From Microbacterium sp. RU33B (GTDB taxonomy: Bacteria; Actinomycetota; Actinomycetes; Actinomycetales; Microbacteriaceae), in contig NZ_FTPO01000002.1 of the NCBI RefSeq assembly GCF_900155915.1, positions 1 to 64,000 on the forward strand: a stretch of 64,000 nucleotides of DNA, read 5' to 3'. The notes under the pieces were generated by a model. The model made no database searches. It was not told the DNA's origin and worked only from the letters and a program-made list of their open reading frames with translations. The position numbers were made by a program, and so were the translations under genes. Below are positions 52,115 to 60,573 of the stretch, piece by piece; position 1 is the first letter of the stretch, and each line of letters begins with the position of its first letter.

Positions 52115-53230
52115 TCAGACGTCGTAGTCGACCGCGACGCGATCGCTCGTGGGATGGGACTGGCACGTCAGCACGTAGCCGCGGTCGAGCTCATCGGGTT
52201 CGAGCGCGTAGTTCTCGGTCATGGTGACCGAGCCGACGAGCAGGCGCGCACGGCAGGTGCCGCACACCCCGCCGGCGCACGCGAACGGCACGTCGGGTCG
52301 CACCCGCAGCGCCGCGCTGAGGATCGACTCGTTCGCGCTCACCGGGCTCTCGATCGTCGACGACTGCCCGTCGAGTGTCACCTCGATCGTGCGGACGGGC
52401 TCATCGGCCCGCACGATCACCGGGCGACCGGCATCCGTCTCGTCGCGGCCGGGCTCGCCGGTCGTGAACAGCTCGTACCGCACGTGCGCGCGGTCGACGC
52501 CGATGTCGTCGAGGGTGTCGCGGCACAGCTGCAAGAGATCGAACGGACCGCACAGGAACCACTCGTCGACCGTCTCGGGGAGCACGAGCGCGTCGAGGAT
52601 GCGGCGCAGCCGGTGGTCGTCGATGCGCCCGGACAGCAGAGGCGCCGACCGCTGCTCCCGCGAGAGCACGTGGTGCAGCGCGAGCCGCGTCGGATAGCGG
52701 TCCTTCAGGTCGGCGAGGTCCTCGAGGAACATCACGTCGGTCGTGGCCCGGTTCGTGTAGACCAGGGTGAACCGGGATGTCTCGGACCGTGCCAGCACCG
52801 TGGAGGCCAGGGCCATGACCGGCGTGATCCCGGAGCCCGCGGCGACGGCCGCCACGTGGGCGCCGTCGAGGTCGGGGAGCATCGAGGTGAACCCGCCCTG
52901 AGGGCTCATGACGTCGAGCTCGTCGCCGGGGCGGAGATCGGTCTGCGCCCACGTCGAGAACCGCCCGCCCTGATCGCGCTTGATCGCGACGCTGACCGTT
53001 CGGACCCCGGCCGCTGCGCCTGAGCTCGTCGACGGGGCCCGGCACAGCGAGTAGGAGCGGCGCACCTCGCGACCGTCGATGTGCGCACGGAGGGCGACGT
53101 GCTGGCCGGCGAGGTAGTCGAACTCGCCCGCGAGCTCTGGCGGCACGGCGAACGTGACCTCGACGGACGACTCCGTCAGCGGTCTGACCTCGGAGACGCG
53201 GAGCGTGTGGAAGCGTGCGCGGCGGCGCAT
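52115..53230 (-). CDS. paaE: Phenylacetyl-CoA epoxidase reductase subunit
   Basis: 371 residues. Passes electrons from NAD(P)H through FAD and a plant-type 2Fe-2S cluster to the PaaAC diiron site. FAD binding: RRSYSLC and GGRFSTWA; NAD domain: VAAGSGITPVMALAS and WFLCGPFDLLQ; the cluster ligands are FACAGGVCGTCRARL and a later LTCQSHP. An Ala/Ser-rich insert (APSTSSGAAAG) follows the RxYSLC motif and is encoded by a CCTGAGCTCGTCGACGGGG sequence resembling the genomic repeat at 35541. The ATG overlaps the paaD stop (TGATG). Confidence 0.94.
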   Translation of the reverse strand: MRRRARFHTLRVSEVRPLTESSVEVTFAVPPELAGEFDYLAGQHVALRAHIDGREVRRSYSLCRAPSTSSGAAAGVRTVSVAIKRDQGGRFSTWAQTDLRPGDELDVMSPQGGFTSMLPDLDGAHVAAVAAGSGITPVMALASTVLARSETSRFTLVYTNRATTDVMFLEDLADLKDRYPTRLALHHVLSREQRSAPLLSGRIDDHRLRRILDALVLPETVDEWFLCGPFDLLQLCRDTLDDIGVDRAHVRYELFTTGEPGRDETDAGRPVIVRADEPVRTIEVTLDGQSSTIESPVSANESILSAALRVRPDVPFACAGGVCGTCRARLLVGSVTMTENYALEPDELDRGYVLTCQSHPTSDRVAVDYDV

Positions 53231-53712
53231 CAGTGCACCTTGAAGTGGTCGAAGGGCTCGAGGCAGGCCCGGCACTCGAAGAGCGCCTTGCACGACGTCG
53301 ATCCGAAGCGCGACACCTCGCGGGTGTCGAGCGATCCGCACTGCGGGCAGCGCACGGCGAGCGCGAGACGGATCGGCCCCCGTACGGCCGCGCGGCCGGT
53401 CGGGGGGGCGATGCCGTACGCCTCGAGCTTGCGCTTGCCCGCCTCCGACATCCAGTCCGTCGTCCAGGCCGGCGAGAGTGTGAGCCTGACTTCGACGTCG
53501 CCGAATCCGGCGGCGGTGAGGGCGAGGACGAGGTCGTCGCGGATCGTGTCCATCGCGGGGCAGCCCGAGTAGGTCGGCGTGATCGTCACCACGACGCGGT
53601 CGCCGTCGGCGTCGACGCGGCGGAGCACCCCGAGGTCGTCGATCGTGAGCACGGGCACTTCGGGGTCGAGGACGGATGCCGCGACCTCCCGCGCGCGCTC
53701 GGCCGTCACCAT
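53230..53712 (-). CDS. paaD: Phenylacetyl-CoA epoxidase accessory protein PaaD
   Basis: 160 residues. An N-terminal MIP18/SufT-like domain (VLDPEVPVLTIDDLGVLR, ITPTYSGCPAMDTI) is joined to a C-terminal zinc ribbon: VRCPQCGS ... SCKALFECRACLEPFDHFK. It is thought to help assemble the iron-sulfur cluster of the epoxidase reductase. It overlaps paaC by seven bases. Confidence 0.93.
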   Translation of the reverse strand: MVTAERAREVAASVLDPEVPVLTIDDLGVLRRVDADGDRVVVTITPTYSGCPAMDTIRDDLVLALTAAGFGDVEVRLTLSPAWTTDWMSEAGKRKLEAYGIAPPTGRAAVRGPIRLALAVRCPQCGSLDTREVSRFGSTSCKALFECRACLEPFDHFKVH

Positions 53713-54551
53713 GTCGCCCCCGGGTGCTGGCGGGCGAGCACCTGCATCTCGGCCAGGAGGTAGCCGAGGGTCGGGAAGTGCTCCCCGCGTCGACCTCCCC
53801 CCGAGGACACGAACCCGCGGGGGACGTCGATCTCGGCCTCCGCGAAGACCGCCGCGATCACGGCGTCGAACGCCGGACGGAGCTCGGACGGGCGCGGCGC
53901 GATGCCGGTGCGGGCGAGCCGCTCGGTGAGCTCCTCGTCGCGGAACAGCTCGTCGACGTACGGCCAGACGTCGCCGACGGCGCGGATCATGCGCCGGCGC
54001 GACTCGTCCGTTCCGCCCGCGAGGCGCAGGGTCCACTGAACCGCGTGATCTCGGTGGTAGTCGACCTCCTTCACGGCCTTGGCGGCGATGGCGGCGAGCG
54101 TCGCATCCGTCGAGCGCTGGAGAGCCGCGTACAGCTCGAAGAGGTACACGGATGCCGCGAGCTGCCGGGCGATCGTCCGGGCGAAGTCGCCGTTGGGCTG
54201 CTCGAAGAGCCAGGCGCTGCGGAACGCCGGCTCGTCGCGCCAGTACGCCAGGTCGTCCTCGGAGCGTCCGTCGAACGTGCCGGAGTAGTGCAGGAGCGAG
54301 CGGGCGTGCCCCAGCAGGTCGAGGGCGATGTTGCCGAGGGCGACGTCCTCCTCGAGCTCGGGTGCGCGGGCGATCCACGCGCCGAGCTGCTGCGCGAGGA
54401 TGAGCGCATCGTCTCCGAGCCAGCGCGCGTACTCGGCGACGTCGGCGGAGGCCGCCGCGCCGGCAGACCCCGTGAGCTCCTCCGACAGGATGCGCTCGTC
54501 GACGGTGACGTCGCCGTGAGCGTCGGGCACCGGAGCCGGTCGGGAGGTCAC
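53706..54551 (-). CDS. paaC: Phenylacetyl-CoA epoxidase structural subunit
   Basis: 281 residues, ferritin-like helical bundle lacking a functional diiron centre in its family; it partners PaaA. Recognisable segments: LGDDALILAQQLGAWI, DVALGNIALDLLGHAR, FEQPNGDFARTI and KEVDYHRDHAVQW. GTG 54551 overlaps the paaB stop (GTGA). Confidence 0.93.
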   Translation of the reverse strand: MTSRPAPVPDAHGDVTVDERILSEELTGSAGAAASADVAEYARWLGDDALILAQQLGAWIARAPELEEDVALGNIALDLLGHARSLLHYSGTFDGRSEDDLAYWRDEPAFRSAWLFEQPNGDFARTIARQLAASVYLFELYAALQRSTDATLAAIAAKAVKEVDYHRDHAVQWTLRLAGGTDESRRRMIRAVGDVWPYVDELFRDEELTERLARTGIAPRPSELRPAFDAVIAAVFAEAEIDVPRGFVSSGGGRRGEHFPTLGYLLAEMQVLARQHPGATW

Positions 54552-54853
54552 AGGTGCGGCACCCCCTCGGACGCGGTGTAGTACACCGCGTGCCGGTAGT
54601 TCTTCCCGGCGGGCGACTCGAAGAACGCGCCCTTCGAGTCGGGATCGCTCGTCGTGATGGCATCGGCGGGAACGACCCACAGCGACGTGCCCTCGCCGCG
54701 GCGGGTGTACAGGTCGCGGGCATTGCGGAGGGCGAACTCCGCGTCCGGCGCGTGCAGCGAACCGGCGTGCACGTGCGACAGACCGCGGTTCGCGCGCACG
54801 AACACCTCCCACAGCGGCCAGGTCTCGCGGTCGGATCCTCCGGGGGTCGCCAT
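54548..54853 (-). CDS. paaB: Phenylacetyl-CoA epoxidase subunit PaaB
   Basis: 101 residues: WPLWEVFVRANRGLSHVHAGSLHA, then ALRNARDLYTRRGEG and SLWVVPADAI, the standard small PaaB fold. It bridges PaaA-PaaC units in the epoxidase. One-base overlap with paaA (TGATG). Confidence 0.95.
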   Translation of the reverse strand: MATPGGSDRETWPLWEVFVRANRGLSHVHAGSLHAPDAEFALRNARDLYTRRGEGTSLWVVPADAITTSDPDSKGAFFESPAGKNYRHAVYYTASEGVPHL

Positions 54854-55830
54854 CACGCCACCGCCGTCTCGACGAGCGCGGAGACGGATGCGGCCACGGC
54901 CTGCTTGCGCGCGTACTCGGCCGCGGCCTCGCGCACCCACGCGCCCTCCTCGTGGGCGTCGCGCCGGTGCTGCAGCCGCACCGCGTTGAGCGGACCGCGC
55001 CCGGCGAGCACCTCGTGGAATTCGGTCCAGTCGATCTCGCTCATGCGCCACTCCCCCGTCGCCTCGTCCCAGCGCAGCTCGGGATCGGGGAGGGTGACGC
55101 CGAGGATCTCGGCCTGGGGAACCAGCATCCCGATGAAGCGCTGTCGCAGCTCGTCGTTGGAGAAGCGCTTGATCTTCCACGCCATCGACTGCGCCGAGTT
55201 GGGCGAGGAGTCGTCCGGGGGACCGAACATCATGAGCGACGGCCAGTACCAGCGGTCCACCGCATCCTGCGCCATCTCGCGCTGCGCAGGGGTCCCCTGC
55301 ATGAGCGACAGCAGGATCTCGAAGCCCTGCCGCTGGTGGAACGACTCCTCCTTGCACACCCGCACCATCGCGCGACCGTACGGTCCGTAGGACGCGCGGC
55401 ACAGGGGCACCTGGTTGCAGATGGCGGCGCCGTCGACGAGCCAGCCGATCGCTCCCATGTCGGCCCACGTGGGGGTGGGGTAGTTGAAGATCGACGAGTA
55501 CTTCGCCTTGCCGTCGATCAGCTGCTGCGTCATCTCGTCGCGGGTGATGCCGAGGGTCTGCGCGGCGGAGTAGAGGTAGAGGCCGTGGCCCGCCTCGTCC
55601 TGCACCTTCGCCATGAGGATGGCCTTGCGCTTGAGGCTCGGCGCCCGCGTGATCCAGTTGCCCTCCGGCTGCATGCCGATGATCTCGGAGTGCGCGTGCT
55701 GCGAGATCTGACGGATCAGGGTCTTGCGGTAGGCCTCCGGCATCCAGTCGCGCGGCTCGATGCGCTGATCGGCGTCGATGAGCGCATCGAACTCCGCCTG
55801 CTCGTCGTGCGGCTCGAGATCGGGGATCAT
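54853..55830 (-). CDS. paaA: Phenylacetyl-CoA epoxidase catalytic subunit
   Basis: 325 residues, diiron oxygenase that epoxidises the ring of phenylacetyl-CoA. Iron-ligand motifs are seen in [14 protein letters not shown] (ExxH) and [14 protein letters not shown] (ExxH), with IGMQPEGNW and [15 protein letters not shown] typical of the family. AGAGGAG precedes ATG 55830. First gene of the paaABCDE-G operon, divergent from paaI. Confidence 0.96.
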   Translation of the reverse strand: MIPDLEPHDEQAEFDALIDADQRIEPRDWMPEAYRKTLIRQISQHAHSEIIGMQPEGNWITRAPSLKRKAILMAKVQDEAGHGLYLYSAAQTLGITRDEMTQQLIDGKAKYSSIFNYPTPTWADMGAIGWLVDGAAICNQVPLCRASYGPYGRAMVRVCKEESFHQRQGFEILLSLMQGTPAQREMAQDAVDRWYWPSLMMFGPPDDSSPNSAQSMAWKIKRFSNDELRQRFIGMLVPQAEILGVTLPDPELRWDEATGEWRMSEIDWTEFHEVLAGRGPLNAVRLQHRRDAHEEGAWVREAAAEYARKQAVAASVSALVETAVA

Positions 55831-55842
55831 CGTCGACTCCTC

Positions 55843-55872
55843 TTTACAGAACGTTCGTTCAGTAACGATAAT
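55843..55872. promoter_or_regulatory. Divergent paaA/paaI promoter with TetR-type operator
   Basis: On the plus strand TTTACA (55843-55848), 18 bases and GATAAT (55867-55872) form a promoter whose start would fall at the paaI ATG. The spacer holds ACAGAACGTTCGTTCAGTAAC (55846-55866), containing the same TCGTTCAGnAA core as at 50655-50665. Binding there would affect both paaA and paaI. Confidence 0.55.
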
Positions 55873-55878
55873 CGAGGG

Positions 55879-56313
55879 ATGTCGATCGAGCAAGAGAGCG
55901 CCAATGCTGCAGCAGCGGCCGAGGCTCGCCCGATGATGCGGCGTGACCGTGCGTCGGCGATGCTCGGCATGGTGGTGCAGCGCGACGAGCCCGGGCGGGC
56001 CGTCGTGTCGATGTCGGTGCGAGCCGACATGACGAACGGCTTCGGCCTCACCCACGGCGGGCTGGTGTTCGCCCTCGCCGACACCGCGTTCGCGATCGCC
56101 TGCAACGACGACGACTTCGTCACGGTGGCCGCCGGCGCCGAGATCGCGTTCCTCCGGCCGACGCGCGAGGGACAGCGGCTGACGGCGGATGCCCGCCGCC
56201 GGTCGGTCGCGGGCCGCACGGGCGTGTACGACGTGACGGTGACGGATGACTCCGGCGAGGTCGTCGCAGAGTTCCGCGGCCGGTCGCACACCACCCGGGA
56301 GCGATTCGCCTGA
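55879..56313 (+). CDS. paaI: Hydroxyphenylacetyl-CoA thioesterase
   Basis: 144 residues, hotdog fold. The catalytic pattern is [24 protein letters not shown], with Asn and Asp in the usual places. PaaI rescues CoA from dead-end hydroxyphenylacetyl-CoA. It diverges from paaA; the GATAAT element six bases before the ATG suggests a leaderless mRNA. Confidence 0.92.
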   Translation: MSIEQESANAAAAAEARPMMRRDRASAMLGMVVQRDEPGRAVVSMSVRADMTNGFGLTHGGLVFALADTAFAIACNDDDFVTVAAGAEIAFLRPTREGQRLTADARRRSVAGRTGVYDVTVTDDSGEVVAEFRGRSHTTRERFA

Positions 56314-56317
56314 CGCG

Positions 56318-56536
56318 TCAGCCGGACGTGCGGCGCGGGCGCGGCGCGTGGGGCGGCGGCACTTCCTTCGCCGCGATGACGGCGCCCCGCGGAATCCGCT
56401 CGACGCCGCGCACGCCGTCGACCACGATCGTGTCGTCATCCGCGCTGAGCAGCTCGCCCAAGGCATCCGTCGCCTGCCCCGACGGCAGGAGGTAGCGCAC
56501 CACGACCCGGTGGCCGGGTGCGGGCAGGTTCACCAT
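56318..56536 (-). CDS. Stand-alone SH3-like domain protein (Rv0428c N-terminal type)
   Basis: 72 residues: [56 protein letters not shown]. This closely resembles the SH3-like N-terminal domain of actinobacterial GNAT proteins of the Rv0428c type (from memory), but no acetyltransferase domain follows: the frame ends four bases before the paaI stop. The ATG overlaps the SDR stop by seven bases, so it is translated with the SDR. Role unknown. Confidence 0.75.
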   Translation of the reverse strand: MVNLPAPGHRVVVRYLLPSGQATDALGELLSADDDTIVVDGVRGVERIPRGAVIAAKEVPPPHAPRPRRTSG

Positions 56537-58011
56537 GCGCCGGGGGCGTAGTCCTTGAGGAAGACGCCGAAGAGGTCTTCGCCGGCCTCTCCGCGCACGA
56601 TCGGGTCGTACACCCGGGCGGCGCCGTCGACGAGGTCGAGCGGAGCGTGGAAGCCCTCTTCGGCCAGGCGCACCTTGGTGTGGTGCGGGCGCTCGTCGGT
56701 GATCCAGCCGGTGTCGACGCTCGTCATGAGGATGCCGTCGGACTCGAACATCTCGCGCGCGCTCGTGCGCGTGAGCATGTTGACGGCGGCCTTGGCCATG
56801 TTGGTGTGCGGATGCCCCGGACCCTTGTAGCCGCGGTTGAAGACGCCCTCCATCGCCGACACGTTCACGATGTACGTGCGCCGTGCGGGGCTCGCGGCCA
56901 TCGACGGCCGGAGCTTGGAGATGAGCAGGAAGGGCGCCGTGGTGTTGGCGAGCTGCACCTCGAGCATCTCGAGGGGATCCACCTCCTCGACCTTCTGCGT
57001 CCACGAGTTGATGTGGTCCTCGTCGGGGATGAGCCCACCCGCGTCGATCGCCGTTCCGGCGGCGAGGCGCTCGAGCGAGCTGGAGCCCGCCGCCATCGCC
57101 TGCTCGGTGAGCTCGTCGGCCCGCGATGCCGCTGCGGCGAGGATCGGGTGCGCCGACACGGAGCGCTCGAGCGCCTGCGGATGCTGGTCGTTCGTGTGAC
57201 CGAACGTCACGAGCTCGGGGAGCCGGCCGTTCGGCAGCGGCGCGAGCTCGGCGTCGACGAGCGGCTGGTACGCGCCCTTGGAGCGCCGCACGGTCTGGGT
57301 GGCGTTGTTGATCAGGATGTCGAGCGGCCCCGCCGCGGCGACGTCCTCCGCGAGCCCGATCACCTGGGCGGGATCGCGCAGGTCGATGCCGACGACCTTG
57401 AGCCGGTCGATCCACTCCGGAGAATCGGGCAGGCTCGTGAAGCGGCGGACGGCGTCGCGCGGGAAGCGGGTCGTGATCGTCGTGTGGGCGCCGTCGCGCA
57501 GGAGGCGCAGCGCGATGTACATGCCGATCTTCGCGCGGCCGCCGGTGAGCAGCGCGCGCTTGCCGGTCAGATCGGTGCGGGCGTCGCGCTTCGCGTGACT
57601 CATCGCCGCGCAGCTCGGGCAGAGCTGGTGGTAGAACGCGTCCACGAGCGTGTACGGCTGCTTGCAGATGTAGCAGGCGCGGGCCTTCAGCAGCGTGCCG
57701 GCGGTCGGCGCCGTCGTTGCGGTGCTGATCGGGATGCCGCGCGTCTCGTCGTCGATGCGATCGGGTGCGCCCGTCGCCGTGGCCGCCACGACCTCGCGGT
57801 CGGCCTGGGCGATCGCTTCGCGGATCTCACGGCGGCGCACCCGCTTGACCGCCTTGAACATCGCAGCCGTCGCGCGGCGGACGGCGACGAAGTCGGGGTG
57901 CGTCTCGTCGAGACCCGCCATGCTCTTCAGCACCCGCAGAGTGGCTTCCAGGTCGGCCGGATCGATGCCGCTCGGGGGCAGGTCGGGCGTGGATGCGGTC
58001 TCGTCGGGCAC
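56530..58011 (-). CDS. SDR-family oxidoreductase with N-terminal zinc ribbon
   Basis: 493 residues. The first 110 residues are helical and charged; Cys113, 116, 131 and 134 (CYICK ... CPSC) form a zinc ribbon. A Rossmann fold begins at KRALLTGGRAKIGMYIA (151-167), with ILINNATQT. The active-site region has Ser385 (NVSAMEG) and Lys407, but the position of the usual Tyr is Thr403 (TNMAK). So classical SDR catalysis is doubtful. GTG 58011 was chosen because TAGAAT (58017-58022) sits five bases upstream, indicating a leaderless start, and the frame upstream crosses the promoter. Confidence 0.82.
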   Translation of the reverse strand: MPDETASTPDLPPSGIDPADLEATLRVLKSMAGLDETHPDFVAVRRATAAMFKAVKRVRRREIREAIAQADREVVAATATGAPDRIDDETRGIPISTATTAPTAGTLLKARACYICKQPYTLVDAFYHQLCPSCAAMSHAKRDARTDLTGKRALLTGGRAKIGMYIALRLLRDGAHTTITTRFPRDAVRRFTSLPDSPEWIDRLKVVGIDLRDPAQVIGLAEDVAAAGPLDILINNATQTVRRSKGAYQPLVDAELAPLPNGRLPELVTFGHTNDQHPQALERSVSAHPILAAAASRADELTEQAMAAGSSSLERLAAGTAIDAGGLIPDEDHINSWTQKVEEVDPLEMLEVQLANTTAPFLLISKLRPSMAASPARRTYIVNVSAMEGVFNRGYKGPGHPHTNMAKAAVNMLTRTSAREMFESDGILMTSVDTGWITDERPHHTKVRLAEEGFHAPLDLVDGAARVYDPIVRGEAGEDLFGVFLKDYAPGAW

Positions 58012-58062
58012 ACGCGATTCTACGTCGCGCGGCCTGTCCGTTCGCACCGAGGTCAGTGCGTT

Positions 58063-58133
58063 CGGTCGGAGAATCCTCGGACGTTCGGAGTATTCAGGGG
58101 GATTCGTCCGAATCTCGCGCGATTCTCCGACCG
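58063..58133. promoter_or_regulatory. Nested inverted repeats in the SDR/Nudix intergenic region
   Basis: CGGTCGGAGAATC (58063-58075) and GATTCTCCGACCG (58121-58133) are perfect 13-base inverted repeats 45 bases apart. Between them GATTCG-TC-CGAATC (58101-58114) is a second perfect palindrome. The GATTC/GAATC core occurs four times. It lies in the 156-base gap between two divergent genes. The binding factor is unknown. Confidence 0.65.
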
Positions 58134-58167
58134 GGGGCGGGAGCGGACCACCTGTTAGCGTGCGACG

Positions 58168-58575
58168 GTGACCTCCTCCGACGCCGCTCCCCGCCGCATC
58201 CACGTGTCCGCCGCCGTGATCCACGACGCCGACGGACGCCTGCTGCTCGTGCGCAAGGCCGGAACGAGCGCCTTCATGCAGCCCGGCGGCAAGCCGGAAC
58301 CGGGTGAGAGCGGCGCGGAGACCTTGAGCCGCGAACTCGAGGAGGAGCTCGGCATCCGGATCGCGCCGGCCGACATGCGGCCGCTCGGGGAGTTCACGGC
58401 GTCCGCGGCGAACGAGCCCGGATTCCTCGTCGTGGCCGACGTGTTCGCCGTCGACATCGCCGATCAGACCCCCCGGATCGCGGCCGAGATCGCCGAGCTG
58501 CGGTGGATCACGCGGGCCGACGCCGACGACCTCGAGGTGGCGCCGCTGGCGCGGGAGAACTTCCTCCCGCGCTGA
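58168..58575 (+). CDS. Nudix hydrolase
   Basis: 135 residues. The Nudix box is complete: GGKPEPGESGAETLSRELEEELGI in the span 42-65, with the GX5EX7REUXEEXGU pattern. It hydrolyses a nucleoside-diphosphate-linked compound; the FMQPGG context resembles MutT-like NUDIX proteins of broad substrate. The GTG start is six bases after TAGCGT (58156-58161), suggesting a leaderless message. Confidence 0.93.
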   Translation: MTSSDAAPRRIHVSAAVIHDADGRLLLVRKAGTSAFMQPGGKPEPGESGAETLSRELEEELGIRIAPADMRPLGEFTASAANEPGFLVVADVFAVDIADQTPRIAAEIAELRWITRADADDLEVAPLARENFLPR

Positions 58576-58679
58576 GCGCGCCCGGGGGTTCGGGCCGTCG
58601 ACCCCGGAACTGCTTACGGTCCGCGGACGAATCCGCCGGCGCGCCCGATGCCGCCGGACACGAGGCGTACCCTGAGGGC

Positions 58680-59423
58680 GTGAGCACGGATGTGTCGCGC
58701 GTCGTCGCCAACGACGACCTCGTCGATCGGCGCGTGCTCGTCGTCGACGACGACCCGACCGTCGCGGAGGTCGTGGCGGACTACTTGAAGGCGGCCGGAT
58801 TCGTGGTCGACGTGGTCGCCGACGGGTTCGCGGCCATCGACGCGGCGGCTCGGATCTCGCCCGACCTCATCGTGCTGGATCGGATGCTCCCCGGCATCGA
58901 CGGCGTCGAGGCCTGTCGCCGCATCCGCCTGCACTCCTCCACGCCGATCATCCTGCTCACAGCGCTCGGCGCCGAGGAGGACCGCATCCGCGGCCTGGAG
59001 GCGGGCGCCGACGACTACCTCAGCAAGCCCTTCTCCCCGCGCGAGCTCGTGCTGCGCGTGCAGTCGATCCTGCGCCGCTCGGTGACCGAGTTCGCTCCGG
59101 AGTCGGTCCTGCGGCGCGGCCCGTTCCAGATCGACCCGTCAGCGCGGGTGGCGCGCCTGCACGGGCGCGAACTCGCGCTCACCGTGCGCGAGTTCGATCT
59201 GCTCGTGTTCTTCGTGCGTCATCCGCGACGCGCGTTCAGCCGCGAGGAGCTCCTGCCCGCCGTCTGGGGGTGGACCCACGGCGACCCCTCCACCGTGACG
59301 GTGCACGTGCGGCGGCTGCGCGAGAAGATCGAGTCCGACCCGACGCATCCCGCCCTCCTCACGACCGTGTGGGGTGTCGGCTACCGCCTCGACATCGAGG
59401 AGCGCGCCGATGAGCTGGCCTGA
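58680..59423 (+). CDS. OmpR-family response regulator
   Basis: 247 residues. Receiver domain with acidic pocket VVDDDP (21-26), phospho-acceptor Asp67 in VLDRMLPG, LLTALGAEEDR and the Lys in YLSKPFSPREL; a winged helix follows (ALTVREFDLLVFFV, STVTVHVRRLREKIE, GVGYRLDI). GTG 58680 is six bases after TACCCT, indicating a leaderless start. It overlaps the kinase gene by 14 bases. The signal and regulon are unknown; CcdA and a thioredoxin lie just beyond. Confidence 0.95.
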   Translation: MSTDVSRVVANDDLVDRRVLVVDDDPTVAEVVADYLKAAGFVVDVVADGFAAIDAAARISPDLIVLDRMLPGIDGVEACRRIRLHSSTPIILLTALGAEEDRIRGLEAGADDYLSKPFSPRELVLRVQSILRRSVTEFAPESVLRRGPFQIDPSARVARLHGRELALTVREFDLLVFFVRHPRRAFSREELLPAVWGWTHGDPSTVTVHVRRLREKIESDPTHPALLTTVWGVGYRLDIEERADELA

Positions 59424-60561
59424 GATCCTGCAGGTCGCCGGGCTGTCGCTCGCGATCACGATCGTCATCGGCGGCGCAGCGGCCGTCGCCCTCGTGCTGC
59501 TCCGGCACGCGTCGCTCGTGCTGCAGATCTGCGTCCTGTTCGTCGGCTCGGTCCTGTCGGTCGTGGCGAGCATGGTCGGGGCGTCGTGGCTCATGTACCT
59601 CTCGCCGCACGACCTCACGGTGGCCGTGAACGCGGCCGTCATCTCCGGCCTCGTCTCGCTCGCCCTGTTCGTCGGCCTCGGCACCGTCGTCGTGCGGAAC
59701 GCGGGTGCGCTCTCGCGCGCCGCCCAGCGGATCGGCGCCGGCGAGACGGTCGATGCCGTCGCGGCCGGCTCCAGCGCGGAGTTCGCCGCGCTCGCTCGCG
59801 ACCTCGTCACCACGAGCGCGAACCTGGCGGAGGCGCGCGAGCGGCAGCGCCTGGCCGAGGAGTCGCGCCGCGAACTCGTCGCCTGGATCGCCCACGATCT
59901 GCGTACGCCGATGGCCGGGATCATGTCGATGGCGGAAGCCCTCGAAGACGACGTCGCCTCCGACCCTGCGCGCTATCACCGGCAGATGCGCGAGCAGATC
60001 ACACGGCTGTCGGCGATGGTCGACGACCTGTTCGAGCTGTCCAAGATCGACTCCGGGACACTCCGGCTCTCGCTCGAGCCGGTGTCGCTCTACGATCTCG
60101 TGTCCGACACCGTCGCAGACCTGCGTCCGCTCTCGCAGGGTCGGGAGATCCGCATCGCCTCGCGGCCCGACAGCCAGGTCGTCGTGCAGGCCGATCCGCG
60201 AGAGCTCTCCCGCGCGGTCGCGAACCTGCTGCTCAACGCCCTCCAGCACACTCCCGAGGGGACCCCGATCACCGTCGCGGCGTCCGTCTCCGACGGCTTC
60301 GCGTCGGTGTCGGTGACCGATGCCGGGGGCGGGATCGATGAGGACGACCTCCCGCGCATCTTCGACCCGGGCTGGCGCGGCGCACCGGCCCGCACGCCGC
60401 AGGCGCTGGACCGCCCCGGGGCCACGCTGCTGTCGAGCGGGGCGGGCCTCGGACTCGCGATCGTGCAGGGGATCGCCGCTGCCCACGGCGGCGAGGTGAC
60501 CGCGCACAACGTGGCGGACGGATGCCGGTTCGACCTCGTGCTGCCGACCCCCGCGGGCTGA
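59410..60561 (+). CDS. Sensor histidine kinase
   Basis: 383 residues. Two membrane segments within residues 8-95, a HAMP-like linker (RIGAGETVDAVAAGSSAEF), the phosphoacceptor His162 in IAHDLRTPMAG, and an ATPase domain with LLLNALQHTPEG (N box), VTDAGGGIDEDDLPRIFDPGWRG (G1) and GAGLGLAIVQGIAAAHGG (G2). There is almost no extracellular loop, so it may sense a membrane or intracellular signal. Pairs with the response regulator. Confidence 0.94.
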   Translation: MSWPEILQVAGLSLAITIVIGGAAAVALVLLRHASLVLQICVLFVGSVLSVVASMVGASWLMYLSPHDLTVAVNAAVISGLVSLALFVGLGTVVVRNAGALSRAAQRIGAGETVDAVAAGSSAEFAALARDLVTTSANLAEARERQRLAEESRRELVAWIAHDLRTPMAGIMSMAEALEDDVASDPARYHRQMREQITRLSAMVDDLFELSKIDSGTLRLSLEPVSLYDLVSDTVADLRPLSQGREIRIASRPDSQVVVQADPRELSRAVANLLLNALQHTPEGTPITVAASVSDGFASVSVTDAGGGIDEDDLPRIFDPGWRGAPARTPQALDRPGATLLSSGAGLGLAIVQGIAAAHGGEVTAHNVADGCRFDLVLPTPAG

Positions 60562-60573
60562 ACTCACCCGGGA

